DNA of 64,000 nucleotides, taken from Sphingomonas baiyangensis (lineage in GTDB: Bacteria > Pseudomonadota > Alphaproteobacteria > Sphingomonadales > Sphingomonadaceae). The number at the start of each line of letters is the position of its first letter. Position 1 is the stretch's first letter. Under the pieces are notes generated by a model, which ran no database searches, was not told the DNA's origin, and saw nothing but the letters and a program-made list of their open reading frames with translations. This document shows, piece after piece, positions 33,386 to 40,872 of the stretch. The DNA is taken from the NCBI RefSeq assembly GCF_005144715.1, contig NZ_SWKR01000002.1:1974227-2038226 (forward strand). Reading direction: 5' to 3'. A program made the position numbers and the translations under genes.

Positions 33386-34105
33386 CCCGTCGTTCGGCGC
33401 GTCGGATCGCTTGCGAAACACGAACTCGGCCGTGTCTGCCGCATCGGCGCGTCGGTCGTTGGCGGTGTAGAACGGGCCGCAGTGCGGTTTGCATCCGGGA
33501 GTCGGAATGGTGGCATAGCGGCTGGCGAGATCGGTATCGCAAAGCCGGAAATTGCTGCCCCACATCACCAGATATCCGCCGGGCTTCAGCAGATCGTCGA
33601 GCTGGTGCATCAGAAGCTGCGCGCGCGCGAACGGCAGGATCGCTGCGCAACTTTCCGGGAGCTCGCTCTCAAGACGCGCGTGGCGCAGCACCGAAAGACA
33701 GAAGACCGCATCGAACCTCTCAATTAGTGCTGGGTCTGGCGGCGCGCCTGCGCAAACAAATGTCACCCGTTCGACCGCGAGACGGGCTGCAAGTCTTCGC
33801 GCAAGCCTGATCGAGCGCGGATTGATGTCGATCGCGGTGACATGCGCATTCGGCAGCACTTCGTAAAGCGAGAGGGCCTCTTCCCCGGTCGAGCAGCCAT
33901 AGGAAAGCAATCGTGGTTCGACGACGCCCGCCAACAGATCCCTCACGGCGGCGAACAGCGCTGGATGCCGGTGCCACCCGGTCGTCGGATGGGGCTGGCA
34001 CAGCAGGTGCCCCATGTGGCGCTCGAGATTGCGAATACTGCGCGCCTCGGGCCACACGCGTCGATATGCCCTGCCGCATAGGCGTCGCACCGCATGTGCG
34101 ATCAT
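33380..34105 (-). CDS. CheR-like class I SAM methyltransferase
   Basis: 241 residues. The SAM motif is LSYGCSTGEEALSLYEVLP, closely like the CheR motif, followed by VTAIDINPRSIRLARR and FDAVFCLSVLRH. It lacks the CheR N-terminal helical domain, so it is unlikely to be a chemotaxis enzyme. It is coupled to the upstream methyltransferase by an ATGA overlap. In this setting it might methylate a carboxylate of the peptide, by analogy with Glu methylation by CheR. Confidence 0.8.
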   Translation of the reverse strand: MIAHAVRRLCGRAYRRVWPEARSIRNLERHMGHLLCQPHPTTGWHRHPALFAAVRDLLAGVVEPRLLSYGCSTGEEALSLYEVLPNAHVTAIDINPRSIRLARRLAARLAVERVTFVCAGAPPDPALIERFDAVFCLSVLRHARLESELPESCAAILPFARAQLLMHQLDDLLKPGGYLVMWGSNFRLCDTDLASRYATIPTPGCKPHCGPFYTANDRRADAADTAEFVFRKRSDAPNDGL

Positions 34106-35253
34106 TGTCGGGCACGGCTGCCTGGTCGAACTGCCGCATCCACCAGCAGCCGCATGTCCTTGTGCGAGAGCGTGACATCCACAATGTCGCCTCGCGCCGT
34201 CTCGACCGGCGTGACCAGATCGAACAGCGACGCCCCCCAGGAGTTCGCTCCTTCGCTGTCGAACGGGTCGTTTTCCAGTATGTCACCATTGCCGAAATCA
34301 AGGCGGAGCCATTGCATGATCCCATCGATCCGCCCGCCCTCCGACATGAGCGAAATCGTCTCGGATCGGGGCCCGAAGGGCGCCGGCGTCTCGTAATTCA
34401 TGCGCAGTGCCCCGGTGGGCGCCGAACAATAGGTAACGTCACGCTTCCTGCGCAGCGGTTTCTGCCGGCCCGGGACGTTGAATAGGTTGAACAGCGACAT
34501 GTCGAAGCCTTCGACCGTGCCGACCCGCCGAGGCGGCTCGTTCGACCGGGCAAGCGCACATCGAATTTCGGCTACGGGGGGAAGCGCCGGCGCTCCTGCT
34601 ACAAGCAATCGCGCACGTGCATCGCGCAGCGCGGCTGTCACGCCTTCATCGAACAGACGAGCCCCAAAAATCTCGTGGACGATGAGCTCGGCGGGCGCAG
34701 CCATGTCATCGGGTATCCGCAGCTCGTTCGATCGCTTCGCTATCACGCGAATGCGATCCGAAAGGCCGTTCCGATCGATGATTGCGCGGGCCATAGCGGC
34801 GATGGTCGGCTGCTCCTCGCAAGTCGTCACAAAGGCCCCTGCCTTGGCGCATAGCATTGCCAGCAGGCCGCCCCCCGTTCCGATTTCCAATACGCGCATC
34901 CCCGGTTTAACCATGCGCTCGATTGCGCGCGCATAGGCCTGGTTCCTGGCGCCATCGAGCAGCATCGGCACGTGGAAGCTCTGCACCCCGACGGCAAAGG
35001 CATGACCGATCATGTCGCGCACGGCCATATTCTCGGGCGCCGCCTCTATCGCCGCTACGGCCAGCGCCACAGCATCGTCCTGTACTCCCTTCGCGTGCAG
35101 GAGTACGCTGAGCATCGCCATTGCGCGGGCGTTCCCGCGAACCTTGGGGAAGCGTGACAGTATATCCTCGGCCAATCGCTCTCTCCGGCGTAGACTGCTC
35201 GCTCCGGTAGCGCTGCTTTGATCTGCAATGCGAACTGCGACGCCAAATTGCAA
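34102..35253 (-). CDS. PRMT-like SAM methyltransferase with N-terminal helical domain
   Basis: 383 residues. An N-terminal helical region (RERLAEDILSRFP, ARAMAMLSVLLHAKG, residues 20-90) resembles TPR-like repeats. The SAM domain has VLEIGTGGGLLAMLCAKAGA, then CEEQPTIAAMARAII and LIVHEIFGARLFDEGV, the order seen in protein arginine methyltransferase-like proteins; the C-terminus is beta-rich as in PRMTs. The predicted peptide core has two Arg residues (R5, R11). Its start is 84 bases from the precursor start on the opposite strand, so they share a divergent promoter region. Confidence 0.75.
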   Translation of the reverse strand: MQFGVAVRIADQSSATGASSLRRRERLAEDILSRFPKVRGNARAMAMLSVLLHAKGVQDDAVALAVAAIEAAPENMAVRDMIGHAFAVGVQSFHVPMLLDGARNQAYARAIERMVKPGMRVLEIGTGGGLLAMLCAKAGAFVTTCEEQPTIAAMARAIIDRNGLSDRIRVIAKRSNELRIPDDMAAPAELIVHEIFGARLFDEGVTAALRDARARLLVAGAPALPPVAEIRCALARSNEPPRRVGTVEGFDMSLFNLFNVPGRQKPLRRKRDVTYCSAPTGALRMNYETPAPFGPRSETISLMSEGGRIDGIMQWLRLDFGNGDILENDPFDSEGANSWGASLFDLVTPVETARGDIVDVTLSHKDMRLLVDAAVRPGSRARQ

Positions 35254-35337
35254 AGGTAATGCGATTGCGGTATCGGGGCGCCAACACGATCAGTCGGCGT
35301 AACGTGTTTTCAGGCAGATCTCATAGGGAGGCGACGC

Positions 35338-35484
35338 ATGACGGACGGTAAGGGCAGCGAGATGGCAACCGATCTCGCCGAATGGATCGAGCCAGAAGTG
35401 GTCGAGCTGAGCGTTTCGGAGACCCAAGGTTTCCCAGGTCGCGGCGGCGACGGCGGTCGCTTTATTGATTGCACGCTGTCCTAA
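35338..35484 (+). CDS. Candidate lasso peptide precursor
   Basis: 48 residues with GGGAGG 7 bases before the ATG. The leader is acidic and has WIEPEVVELSVSETQ at its end, so a W-x-x-P motif stands where lasso leaders have Y-x-x-P, and Thr occupies position -2 before a Gly. The predicted core is GFPGRGGDGGRFIDCTLS: Gly1 and Asp8 would form an 8-residue macrolactam, and the last residue is Ser as in kinase-type lasso peptides. The ring-forming chemistry fits the cyclase gene, whose stop lies 4 bases away on the other strand. The call rests on these motifs and the context; no homolog search was possible. Confidence 0.75.
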   Translation: MTDGKGSEMATDLAEWIEPEVVELSVSETQGFPGRGGDGGRFIDCTLS

Positions 35485-35488
35485 GCGC

Positions 35489-37252
35489 TCAGCGGGGCGC
35501 TGCCAGCGCTTCGCTTTGCCACCATCGAAAGAATTCAACCGCCGCAGCGGTCATTTGCACTTGCGTGGCGAACGCGTTCGAGATCGGTCCGCCTTTTTCG
35601 ATATGTAGCAGTGCGTTCCGCAACCATGCAGTATCGAGCCATCTCGTCGCCGCGTCCACGGGATCGTCCGTCATGCGGGCGATCGCTTGTCCGGCATGCT
35701 GACGCATCAGCAAGGCATGGGTCGGTGAAAAGCTGAGCTTGCTGGTCCGCTGGACAATCGCATCCGGAAGCAGGTCGCGCATCATGTGCCGGATCGGCGC
35801 GCGATTTTGATTTCCGTAGCTGGCAAACGCGGCCGGGTAGCCGGCCATCAGGCGAATCAGCCTGCGATCGCGAAACGGATACACGCAGCGCAGCGCGGGA
35901 ATGCTGCAATTAGAGGGCTGGCCGGCCGCCTTTGCTGCCCCATGCAATACACCAAACGTCCCATCATCGACTCTGTCAGAGCCCTCGGCAACCGGCTCAA
36001 CCAACGCAAGCGGATGAGCTGGTCGCGCATCGGGGGACAAGCGAACGAGAAATTGATCGTCCAGATCGCTTTGCGTGCGCTGCCCCATCGCGTCTCGAAT
36101 AGCTGCCGCCCAGCGTCGCAGTGTCCGATGGCGAGGATTTGCGCCCTCGATTGCCGGAACGTTCGACACGGTAAGCTCGCCGAACAGGCCATCAATCAGC
36201 AGGTCGCAGCCGTGATCGTGCGCCGCATCCTCCAGCGCTTCATACAGATAGTGTCGAGGCGACTGCAGCGGCGTCTCGAACGCGCTGAACGTCCGGTTCG
36301 TGGGCCTGTAGATGTCGCGCGTAGCGTTGACCCGAACGGGAAGCATTGGCACGTCCAGGTGGGCGCTTACTAAAGAGGCCCATTTGGTCTCATCCGCAAC
36401 GCTGCTGTCGATCGGCGCGGCCGAGGTAAGACATAGCATTCGCGCCTCCGGGGGAAGCGCGAGTGTGCCCAGAGCGGAGAGCAGCGACGAATCAAGCCCG
36501 CCGCTGAGCATAAATGCCGCAGCGCCCCCTCGGCGCAGTTGCTGCGTCATGATGCCCAGCATGGTCTCGCGCAGCTCGATTATCGCGTCGGTGAACGCTA
36601 TACGTCGTTTCGGGGGCGGCGCGGCTGGTGTCGCTAATCTGCGCTGAACGCCATGGGCATCGACGATAATTTCCTCACCGGAGCGCAGTTCGAAGACATC
36701 CTTGATGATCGTCCTGCCGCACATTCCTTCGCGAAGATTGTACGTGCCCATCGATCTGAGCATCATTTCGGGATCGAACTCGCCACTGACCCATGAAAGC
36801 TGCGTCAGCCTTGATAGGTTTGGCGATAGGGCCACGCGCGCGCCGTCAGTTGTGAAGTAACAATGGTCGCGGATGCATTCGCCCATCACCAGCGTCATCC
36901 GGCGCGCGGCGATATGCCACCGCATCATCAGCCATTCGCCCAACAGCTTCGTGGCCATATCCGCGCCCCAGCGGACATGTGCCATAGCAGCGAGCGTGGC
37001 GCTTCCGGCATTGCGGTCCAGCCCGAGCCGATCGGCAACCTCGTGCGGCTCATCAAGGTGGCCTAGTAGCGCGCACGGCCCATCCGGCATCTGCGCGAAA
37101 TGAATCGCCGAGTTCTGACCGTCCCGTATGTCGATCGCGCAGCCGTGCTCGAAAAATAGCTGAGGGCGGGGTCCAAAAGAGAGGCTACGCAAGTCGCTTG
37201 GGTCCAGAGGCGCATTGTCGAGCGAAGCCAGCGCGTAGACCCCGTTCTTCAT
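35489..37252 (-). CDS. Asparagine synthetase-like lasso cyclase (C protein)
   Basis: 587 residues. The ATP-pyrophosphatase loop is SGGLDSS (250-256), followed by the expected Asp-rich helix region and a C-terminal synthetase domain (LRCVYPFRDRRLIRLMAGYP, then RTSKLSFSPTH). The N-terminal glutaminase-like domain lacks the essential Cys2 (starts MKNGVYA), as is usual for lasso cyclases, so ammonia is not the nucleophile; instead the Asp side chain is adenylated and attacked by Gly1. The start overlaps the oxygenase stop (ATGA). Confidence 0.85.
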   Translation of the reverse strand: MKNGVYALASLDNAPLDPSDLRSLSFGPRPQLFFEHGCAIDIRDGQNSAIHFAQMPDGPCALLGHLDEPHEVADRLGLDRNAGSATLAAMAHVRWGADMATKLLGEWLMMRWHIAARRMTLVMGECIRDHCYFTTDGARVALSPNLSRLTQLSWVSGEFDPEMMLRSMGTYNLREGMCGRTIIKDVFELRSGEEIIVDAHGVQRRLATPAAPPPKRRIAFTDAIIELRETMLGIMTQQLRRGGAAAFMLSGGLDSSLLSALGTLALPPEARMLCLTSAAPIDSSVADETKWASLVSAHLDVPMLPVRVNATRDIYRPTNRTFSAFETPLQSPRHYLYEALEDAAHDHGCDLLIDGLFGELTVSNVPAIEGANPRHRTLRRWAAAIRDAMGQRTQSDLDDQFLVRLSPDARPAHPLALVEPVAEGSDRVDDGTFGVLHGAAKAAGQPSNCSIPALRCVYPFRDRRLIRLMAGYPAAFASYGNQNRAPIRHMMRDLLPDAIVQRTSKLSFSPTHALLMRQHAGQAIARMTDDPVDAATRWLDTAWLRNALLHIEKGGPISNAFATQVQMTAAAVEFFRWWQSEALAAPR

Positions 37253-37848
37253 CCGACGAACCAGCCAGCATAGACAAGGCGGGGTCCACCGCTGATGAGT
37301 GGCGCAACGCGATGTTCCAGGCGGCCGGAAATCTCGAATATGACGGCCGTGCCCAACCTGTCATGCTTGAAGGAGAACAGCGGATCGGAGCTACCGACGT
37401 TGCGCAGTTCGAACAGCCCGCCTTCGTACTCGAGTTCGTCGAGAGCAATGGTGATCGCAAGGCGGCGCGACGAGCTTTCCGGCGTGTTGAGATCATCATG
37501 CCAATCGAGGTGGTCTTCTGAATTAGGCCAGGTACGGGCTATCGCGCCTCCCACTCGCATGATGGATTCACAGCCGGTGGTATGCTCTAGCCACCTGAAC
37601 AGCGACGATCGCGATAGAAGCAGGTCGATCGCCTTTCCCGCGACCGGCGGGCTTTCGATCTCGCGGTGGCCGAGACCGTCGATTCGGTTCGATACAAAGT
37701 GACTCCGCCCGATCAGCATAGTCAGCTTGCGCATTAAATCGACTGGGATGGCGTCGCGGAGAACCAGCGCACGCTGTTTTGCAAACGCCGCGCGCCAAGC
37801 CGTTGAGTCGGCGGGAAGCAGTGTTTCGCTTTGACCGATCTCCAGCAT
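37249..37848 (-). CDS. 2OG/Fe(II) oxygenase, prolyl-hydroxylase-like
   Basis: 199 residues. The metal motif is probably within DHLDWHDDLN (H-x-D), with the distal His in GRLEHRVAPL and the 2-oxoglutarate Arg in PRLVYAGWF. A GGLFELRNV strand separates them, as in P4H-type enzymes. It is upstream of and coupled to the cyclase. The core contains Pro3, Asp8, Asp14 and other possible hydroxylation sites; an Asp beta-hydroxylase is known in at least one lasso pathway (canucin). Confidence 0.8.
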   Translation of the reverse strand: MLEIGQSETLLPADSTAWRAAFAKQRALVLRDAIPVDLMRKLTMLIGRSHFVSNRIDGLGHREIESPPVAGKAIDLLLSRSSLFRWLEHTTGCESIMRVGGAIARTWPNSEDHLDWHDDLNTPESSSRRLAITIALDELEYEGGLFELRNVGSSDPLFSFKHDRLGTAVIFEISGRLEHRVAPLISGGPRLVYAGWFVG

Positions 37849-37872
37849 CGTGTCCCGGTTGTTCCCGAAGTC

Positions 37873-38220
37873 TTAGGCCGCCTCCTCGGCATAGTCGATC
37901 GCATCTCGGTTTCCACCACTTGTTACGACCAGCGCGATGGCGCATTTCCAACTGCGACGCCCATCTAGCGGGAAAGGCTGCGGTTGCGGCAACGTGTTTT
38001 GCCCGGTGGCGTCGCATAGCGCATCTGCGCATCGAACCTTGGCATGGCAGAGTCGCAGATAGGCATCCCGCCGGTAGCGGCGCGTTGACAACGCGACCGG
38101 GCAACCCATAGCGCTGCCAGAACAAGCGCGGACCGGGACTATCGCTGCCAATAGGGCAAACGAAAGGAAAATCGTGCTGTGCGAGTGATGGAAACTCTCC
38201 GCCCGTGCGATCGCTTGCAC
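37873..38220 (-). CDS. Hypothetical, possibly frameshifted gene
   Basis: A 115-codon frame from GTG at 38220 ends 24 bases before the oxygenase start, so it is placed as the first gene of that operon. Its second half (RRDAYLRLCHAKVRCADALC, then GRRSWKCAIALVV) is protein-like. The first half is less so, while another frame there (38311 down to about 38060, with GLPGRVVNAPLPAG) looks equally plausible. This suggests a real gene broken by a frameshift, or noncoding DNA. It does not show the Cys-His-Asp motifs of a lasso B2 peptidase. Confidence 0.35.
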   Translation of the reverse strand: MQAIARAESFHHSHSTIFLSFALLAAIVPVRACSGSAMGCPVALSTRRYRRDAYLRLCHAKVRCADALCDATGQNTLPQPQPFPLDGRRSWKCAIALVVTSGGNRDAIDYAEEAA

Positions 38221-38260
38221 TCGTCGCGAGGCTGCGCAGCAGCCCGCGTTGTTCGCCTCT

Positions 38261-40093
38261 ATGCGACCGGGGCGAGCACCAGCGTTGATGCGAATGCCGC
38301 GCGGGGGGCATCGGAGTGAAGGCGACCGACCCTTGCGCCTTGTGATCTTGGCTTCCTTCCGACGCCTCGGCGAAGCCCTGTTTGCTTTCGCGGGAGGTCG
38401 CCGCGTAGCGTTGACGATGACGCTGATGCTGTTGGGCGCGATACTTGAGGGCGTGGGCCTTGCGATGCTTGTACCTCTAGTTGCGGTGCTGGCAGATGCC
38501 GAGGGTCGGGCAAGCGGAACGATTGCGTCGCTTCTGGCGCAGGTCGGTATCAGTTCGCCGTTCGGTCAGCTTGCCGGTCTGCTCGGCTTTTTCGTCGTCA
38601 TCATATTGCTGCGGGCGATCGTTCTGATGGCGCGCGAGCGCGCCCTCGCCCGGCTCCAGATCGAGTTTATTGAGCACGAGCGATTGTGCATCATCACCGC
38701 CGTAGCACGCGCCGACTGGTCGCAGCTATCCGGCCTTCGTCACGCCAGAGTAGTCAACGCGCTAACAGTCAATATCCAGCGCGTGGGCGGAACCGTACAA
38801 CTGTTGATGCAGATCGTCGTCTCGCTGCTCATGTTCGCCGCGCAGTTGATTGTAGTCCTCGCGCTCGTTCCCGGAGTCGGCATCGCCATTTTAGTGTTCA
38901 CCCTCATAGGCGCAGCTCGGCTGTGGTTCGGCATCCAACGAGGTCTGCGACAAGGCGTGAAAATCGGCAGAGCGCAGCTTGGCCTGACCGAAACGACCGA
39001 ACGCCTCTTGAACGGCCTGAAAGTGGCGACTGCCGAGAACGCGCAAATGGCCTTCGTACAGGTGCTTGCGGATACCTCGACTGAAATGAGCGCAGGACAG
39101 ATTGCGTATCAACGCGAGTTGAGCCGCTTTCGCGCAACCGTTTCGGCGGGGATAGGGCTTGCCGGCGCAGCGATGCTGCTAGTTGGGTTCTGGACGCAGG
39201 GCGGTACGCCCACGTTGCTGGCAGCATTGCTCATCATCAGCCGCATGGCCGGCCCGGCGCTCGGCATCTACCAAAATGTCGAGGTCTTCGCTACGTTGCT
39301 GCCTGCGCATACCGAGATTCGTCAGCTCGAGCAGGAGCTTCGAACGATGCAGGTGCGCGCGCATGACGGGGCCGTCGATCTGCGCGGGACCGTCCGCCTC
39401 GATAAGGCTACTTATCTGCATGCCGATGGCGGCGGGATTCACGACGTGACCTTGACCATCGAACCTGGCGAGATCGTCGCCATCACGGGTGCTTCGGGAT
39501 CGGGCAAGACGACGCTGATCGACCTGCTGGCCAGCCTGTTGTGTCCGCAGTCGGGCTCGATGCACGTCAACGACCTACCGCTTGATGGCGCGCTGGCTCC
39601 GTGCTGGCGCGAACACATCGCGTATGTAGGGCAGGACGCGTTCCTGATGAACGACACGATCCGTACGAACCTGACCTGGGGCTGCCGTCTACAAGACGAT
39701 GCCTCGCTTTGGCGAGCGCTCGAGCAGGTCGAGATCGCGCAGACGGTGCGCGCGATGCCGATGGGATTGGACACCATGCTCAACGAGCACGGCGCCAGGC
39801 TGTCGGGCGGGGAACGTCAGCGAATCGCTCTGGCCCGTGCATTGATGCGCCGGCCGTTCATGCTGATCCTCGACGAGGCGAGTAACGCCATCGACATCGA
39901 GACCGAGAACAAGATCATGATGCGGCTGGCGGCCGTTCGGCCACGGCCCATCATTCTGATCGTTGCGCATCGAACCGAAACCCTACGTGCGTGCACACGA
40001 CAAATTAGCGTGATGGGGGGCCGCGTAATCGAGGACAGGGTGCGCCTGCCAGATGGTCTATGTTGCCAGCCGATTCGGGTTAAAGAGGTATAA
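38261..40093 (+). CDS. ABC transporter, permease-ATPase fusion (lasso peptide exporter type)
   Basis: About 610 residues; several starts are possible (TTG 38249, ATG 38261, 38288 or 38294). A transmembrane domain of about six helices (LMLLGAILEGVGLAMLVPLVAV to MLLVGFW) is followed by an ATPase with Walker A GASGSGKTT, signature LSGGERQRIALARAL and Walker B MLILDEA. There is no C39 peptidase domain, so leader removal is not done here. It would export the mature peptide and give immunity. It is divergent from the oxygenase-cyclase operon, and its stop is 8 bases from the next IS6 end. Confidence 0.88.
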   Translation: MRPGRAPALMRMPRGGHRSEGDRPLRLVILASFRRLGEALFAFAGGRRVALTMTLMLLGAILEGVGLAMLVPLVAVLADAEGRASGTIASLLAQVGISSPFGQLAGLLGFFVVIILLRAIVLMARERALARLQIEFIEHERLCIITAVARADWSQLSGLRHARVVNALTVNIQRVGGTVQLLMQIVVSLLMFAAQLIVVLALVPGVGIAILVFTLIGAARLWFGIQRGLRQGVKIGRAQLGLTETTERLLNGLKVATAENAQMAFVQVLADTSTEMSAGQIAYQRELSRFRATVSAGIGLAGAAMLLVGFWTQGGTPTLLAALLIISRMAGPALGIYQNVEVFATLLPAHTEIRQLEQELRTMQVRAHDGAVDLRGTVRLDKATYLHADGGGIHDVTLTIEPGEIVAITGASGSGKTTLIDLLASLLCPQSGSMHVNDLPLDGALAPCWREHIAYVGQDAFLMNDTIRTNLTWGCRLQDDASLWRALEQVEIAQTVRAMPMGLDTMLNEHGARLSGGERQRIALARALMRRPFMLILDEASNAIDIETENKIMMRLAAVRPRPIILIVAHRTETLRACTRQISVMGGRVIEDRVRLPDGLCCQPIRVKEV

Positions 40094-40101
40094 GCTCGCA
40101 A

Positions 40102-40395
40102 GGCTCTGTCAGACCAAATGCACCGCCCGTTTGCGGCCAGTTGCTAATCAGTTTGCATGCCCCGCCCGCGCAACCCCGCCAGCCCGTTCCGGTACGTCAA
40201 CTCGTCGCCGGAAGTGATCCGGCCGCTCGTGATGATGTACGTCAGCTTCCCGCTGTCGCTGCGGAATGTCGAGGACCTGCTGTTCGAGCGCGGGATCGAT
40301 ATCAGCCATGAGACGGTGCGGCCGTGGTGGAACCGGTTCGGCCCGATGTTCGCCAGCGATATCTGGCGGCAGCGGGTATCAGCGATCCGAGGATT
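40102..40395 (+). mobile_element. 3'-truncated IS6-family fragment
   Basis: The left end GGCTCTGTCAGACCAAATGC and the first 80 codons of the transposase (MPRPRNPASPFRYVNSSPEV to WRQRVSAIRG) match the intact copy. Homology stops near 40395, where IS3-related DNA in opposite orientation begins. The element lies in the same orientation as the copies at 20645 and 27540. Confidence 0.85.
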
Positions 40396-40658
40396 GGCCT
40401 CGGGCGTTACCCTTTTTGATGCCAGGTCCTTCGGCATCGCATCGTCCAGCATCGCCTCGGCCAGTCGCTTCTTCAGTCACGAATTTTCCTCCTCAAGCGA
40501 TCGAAGCCGCCGGACCTCGCACACACCAAGACCGCCGAACTTCGATTTCCATTTGTAGAAGGTCGCATCGCTGATGCCGTGCCTCCGACACAGCTCGGTG
40601 GCCTTCACGCCAGCCTCGCGCTCGCGCAGCACGCCTATGATCCAATTCTCGGTCAACG
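40396..40658 (-). pseudogene. IS3-family OrfA remnant
   Basis: Read leftward, the frame [21 protein letters not shown], then [23 protein letters not shown] and [14 protein letters not shown] is a typical IS3 OrfA (helix-turn-helix plus leucine-zipper part). A TGA interrupts it between LEEENS and LKKR. OrfB is absent. It is joined directly to the IS6 fragment, marking a rearrangement point at the right edge of the RiPP module. Confidence 0.8.
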
Positions 40659-40872
40659 GTCTGGCCGCATCGCTCGTCCCCGTCTGCGAACTAACTTGGA
40701 AATGGCATGTTTTCCGGGAAACACGTCACGTCCGCTGCGTGGCATACCCGGGCACACGCGGCGCCTACAGCCCAGTCTGCTGAGCCTGCGGACACGCCGT
40801 ATTTCTACGGTAAAAAATACTTTGTTTACCGACCGACCACTTGATGGGAGCGCGCCCAAGCGGAGAAGGTCT

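Noticed and set aside
33380..34105. Second chemotaxis CheR
   Set aside because: The SAM motif is CheR-like but the N-terminal CheR domain is missing and the gene is paired with a PRMT-like gene in the RiPP cluster.
35290..35538. 82-codon minus-strand frame as an alternative precursor
   Set aside because: It has no ribosome site and lacks a lasso core pattern; the plus-strand 48-codon gene on the same DNA has both.
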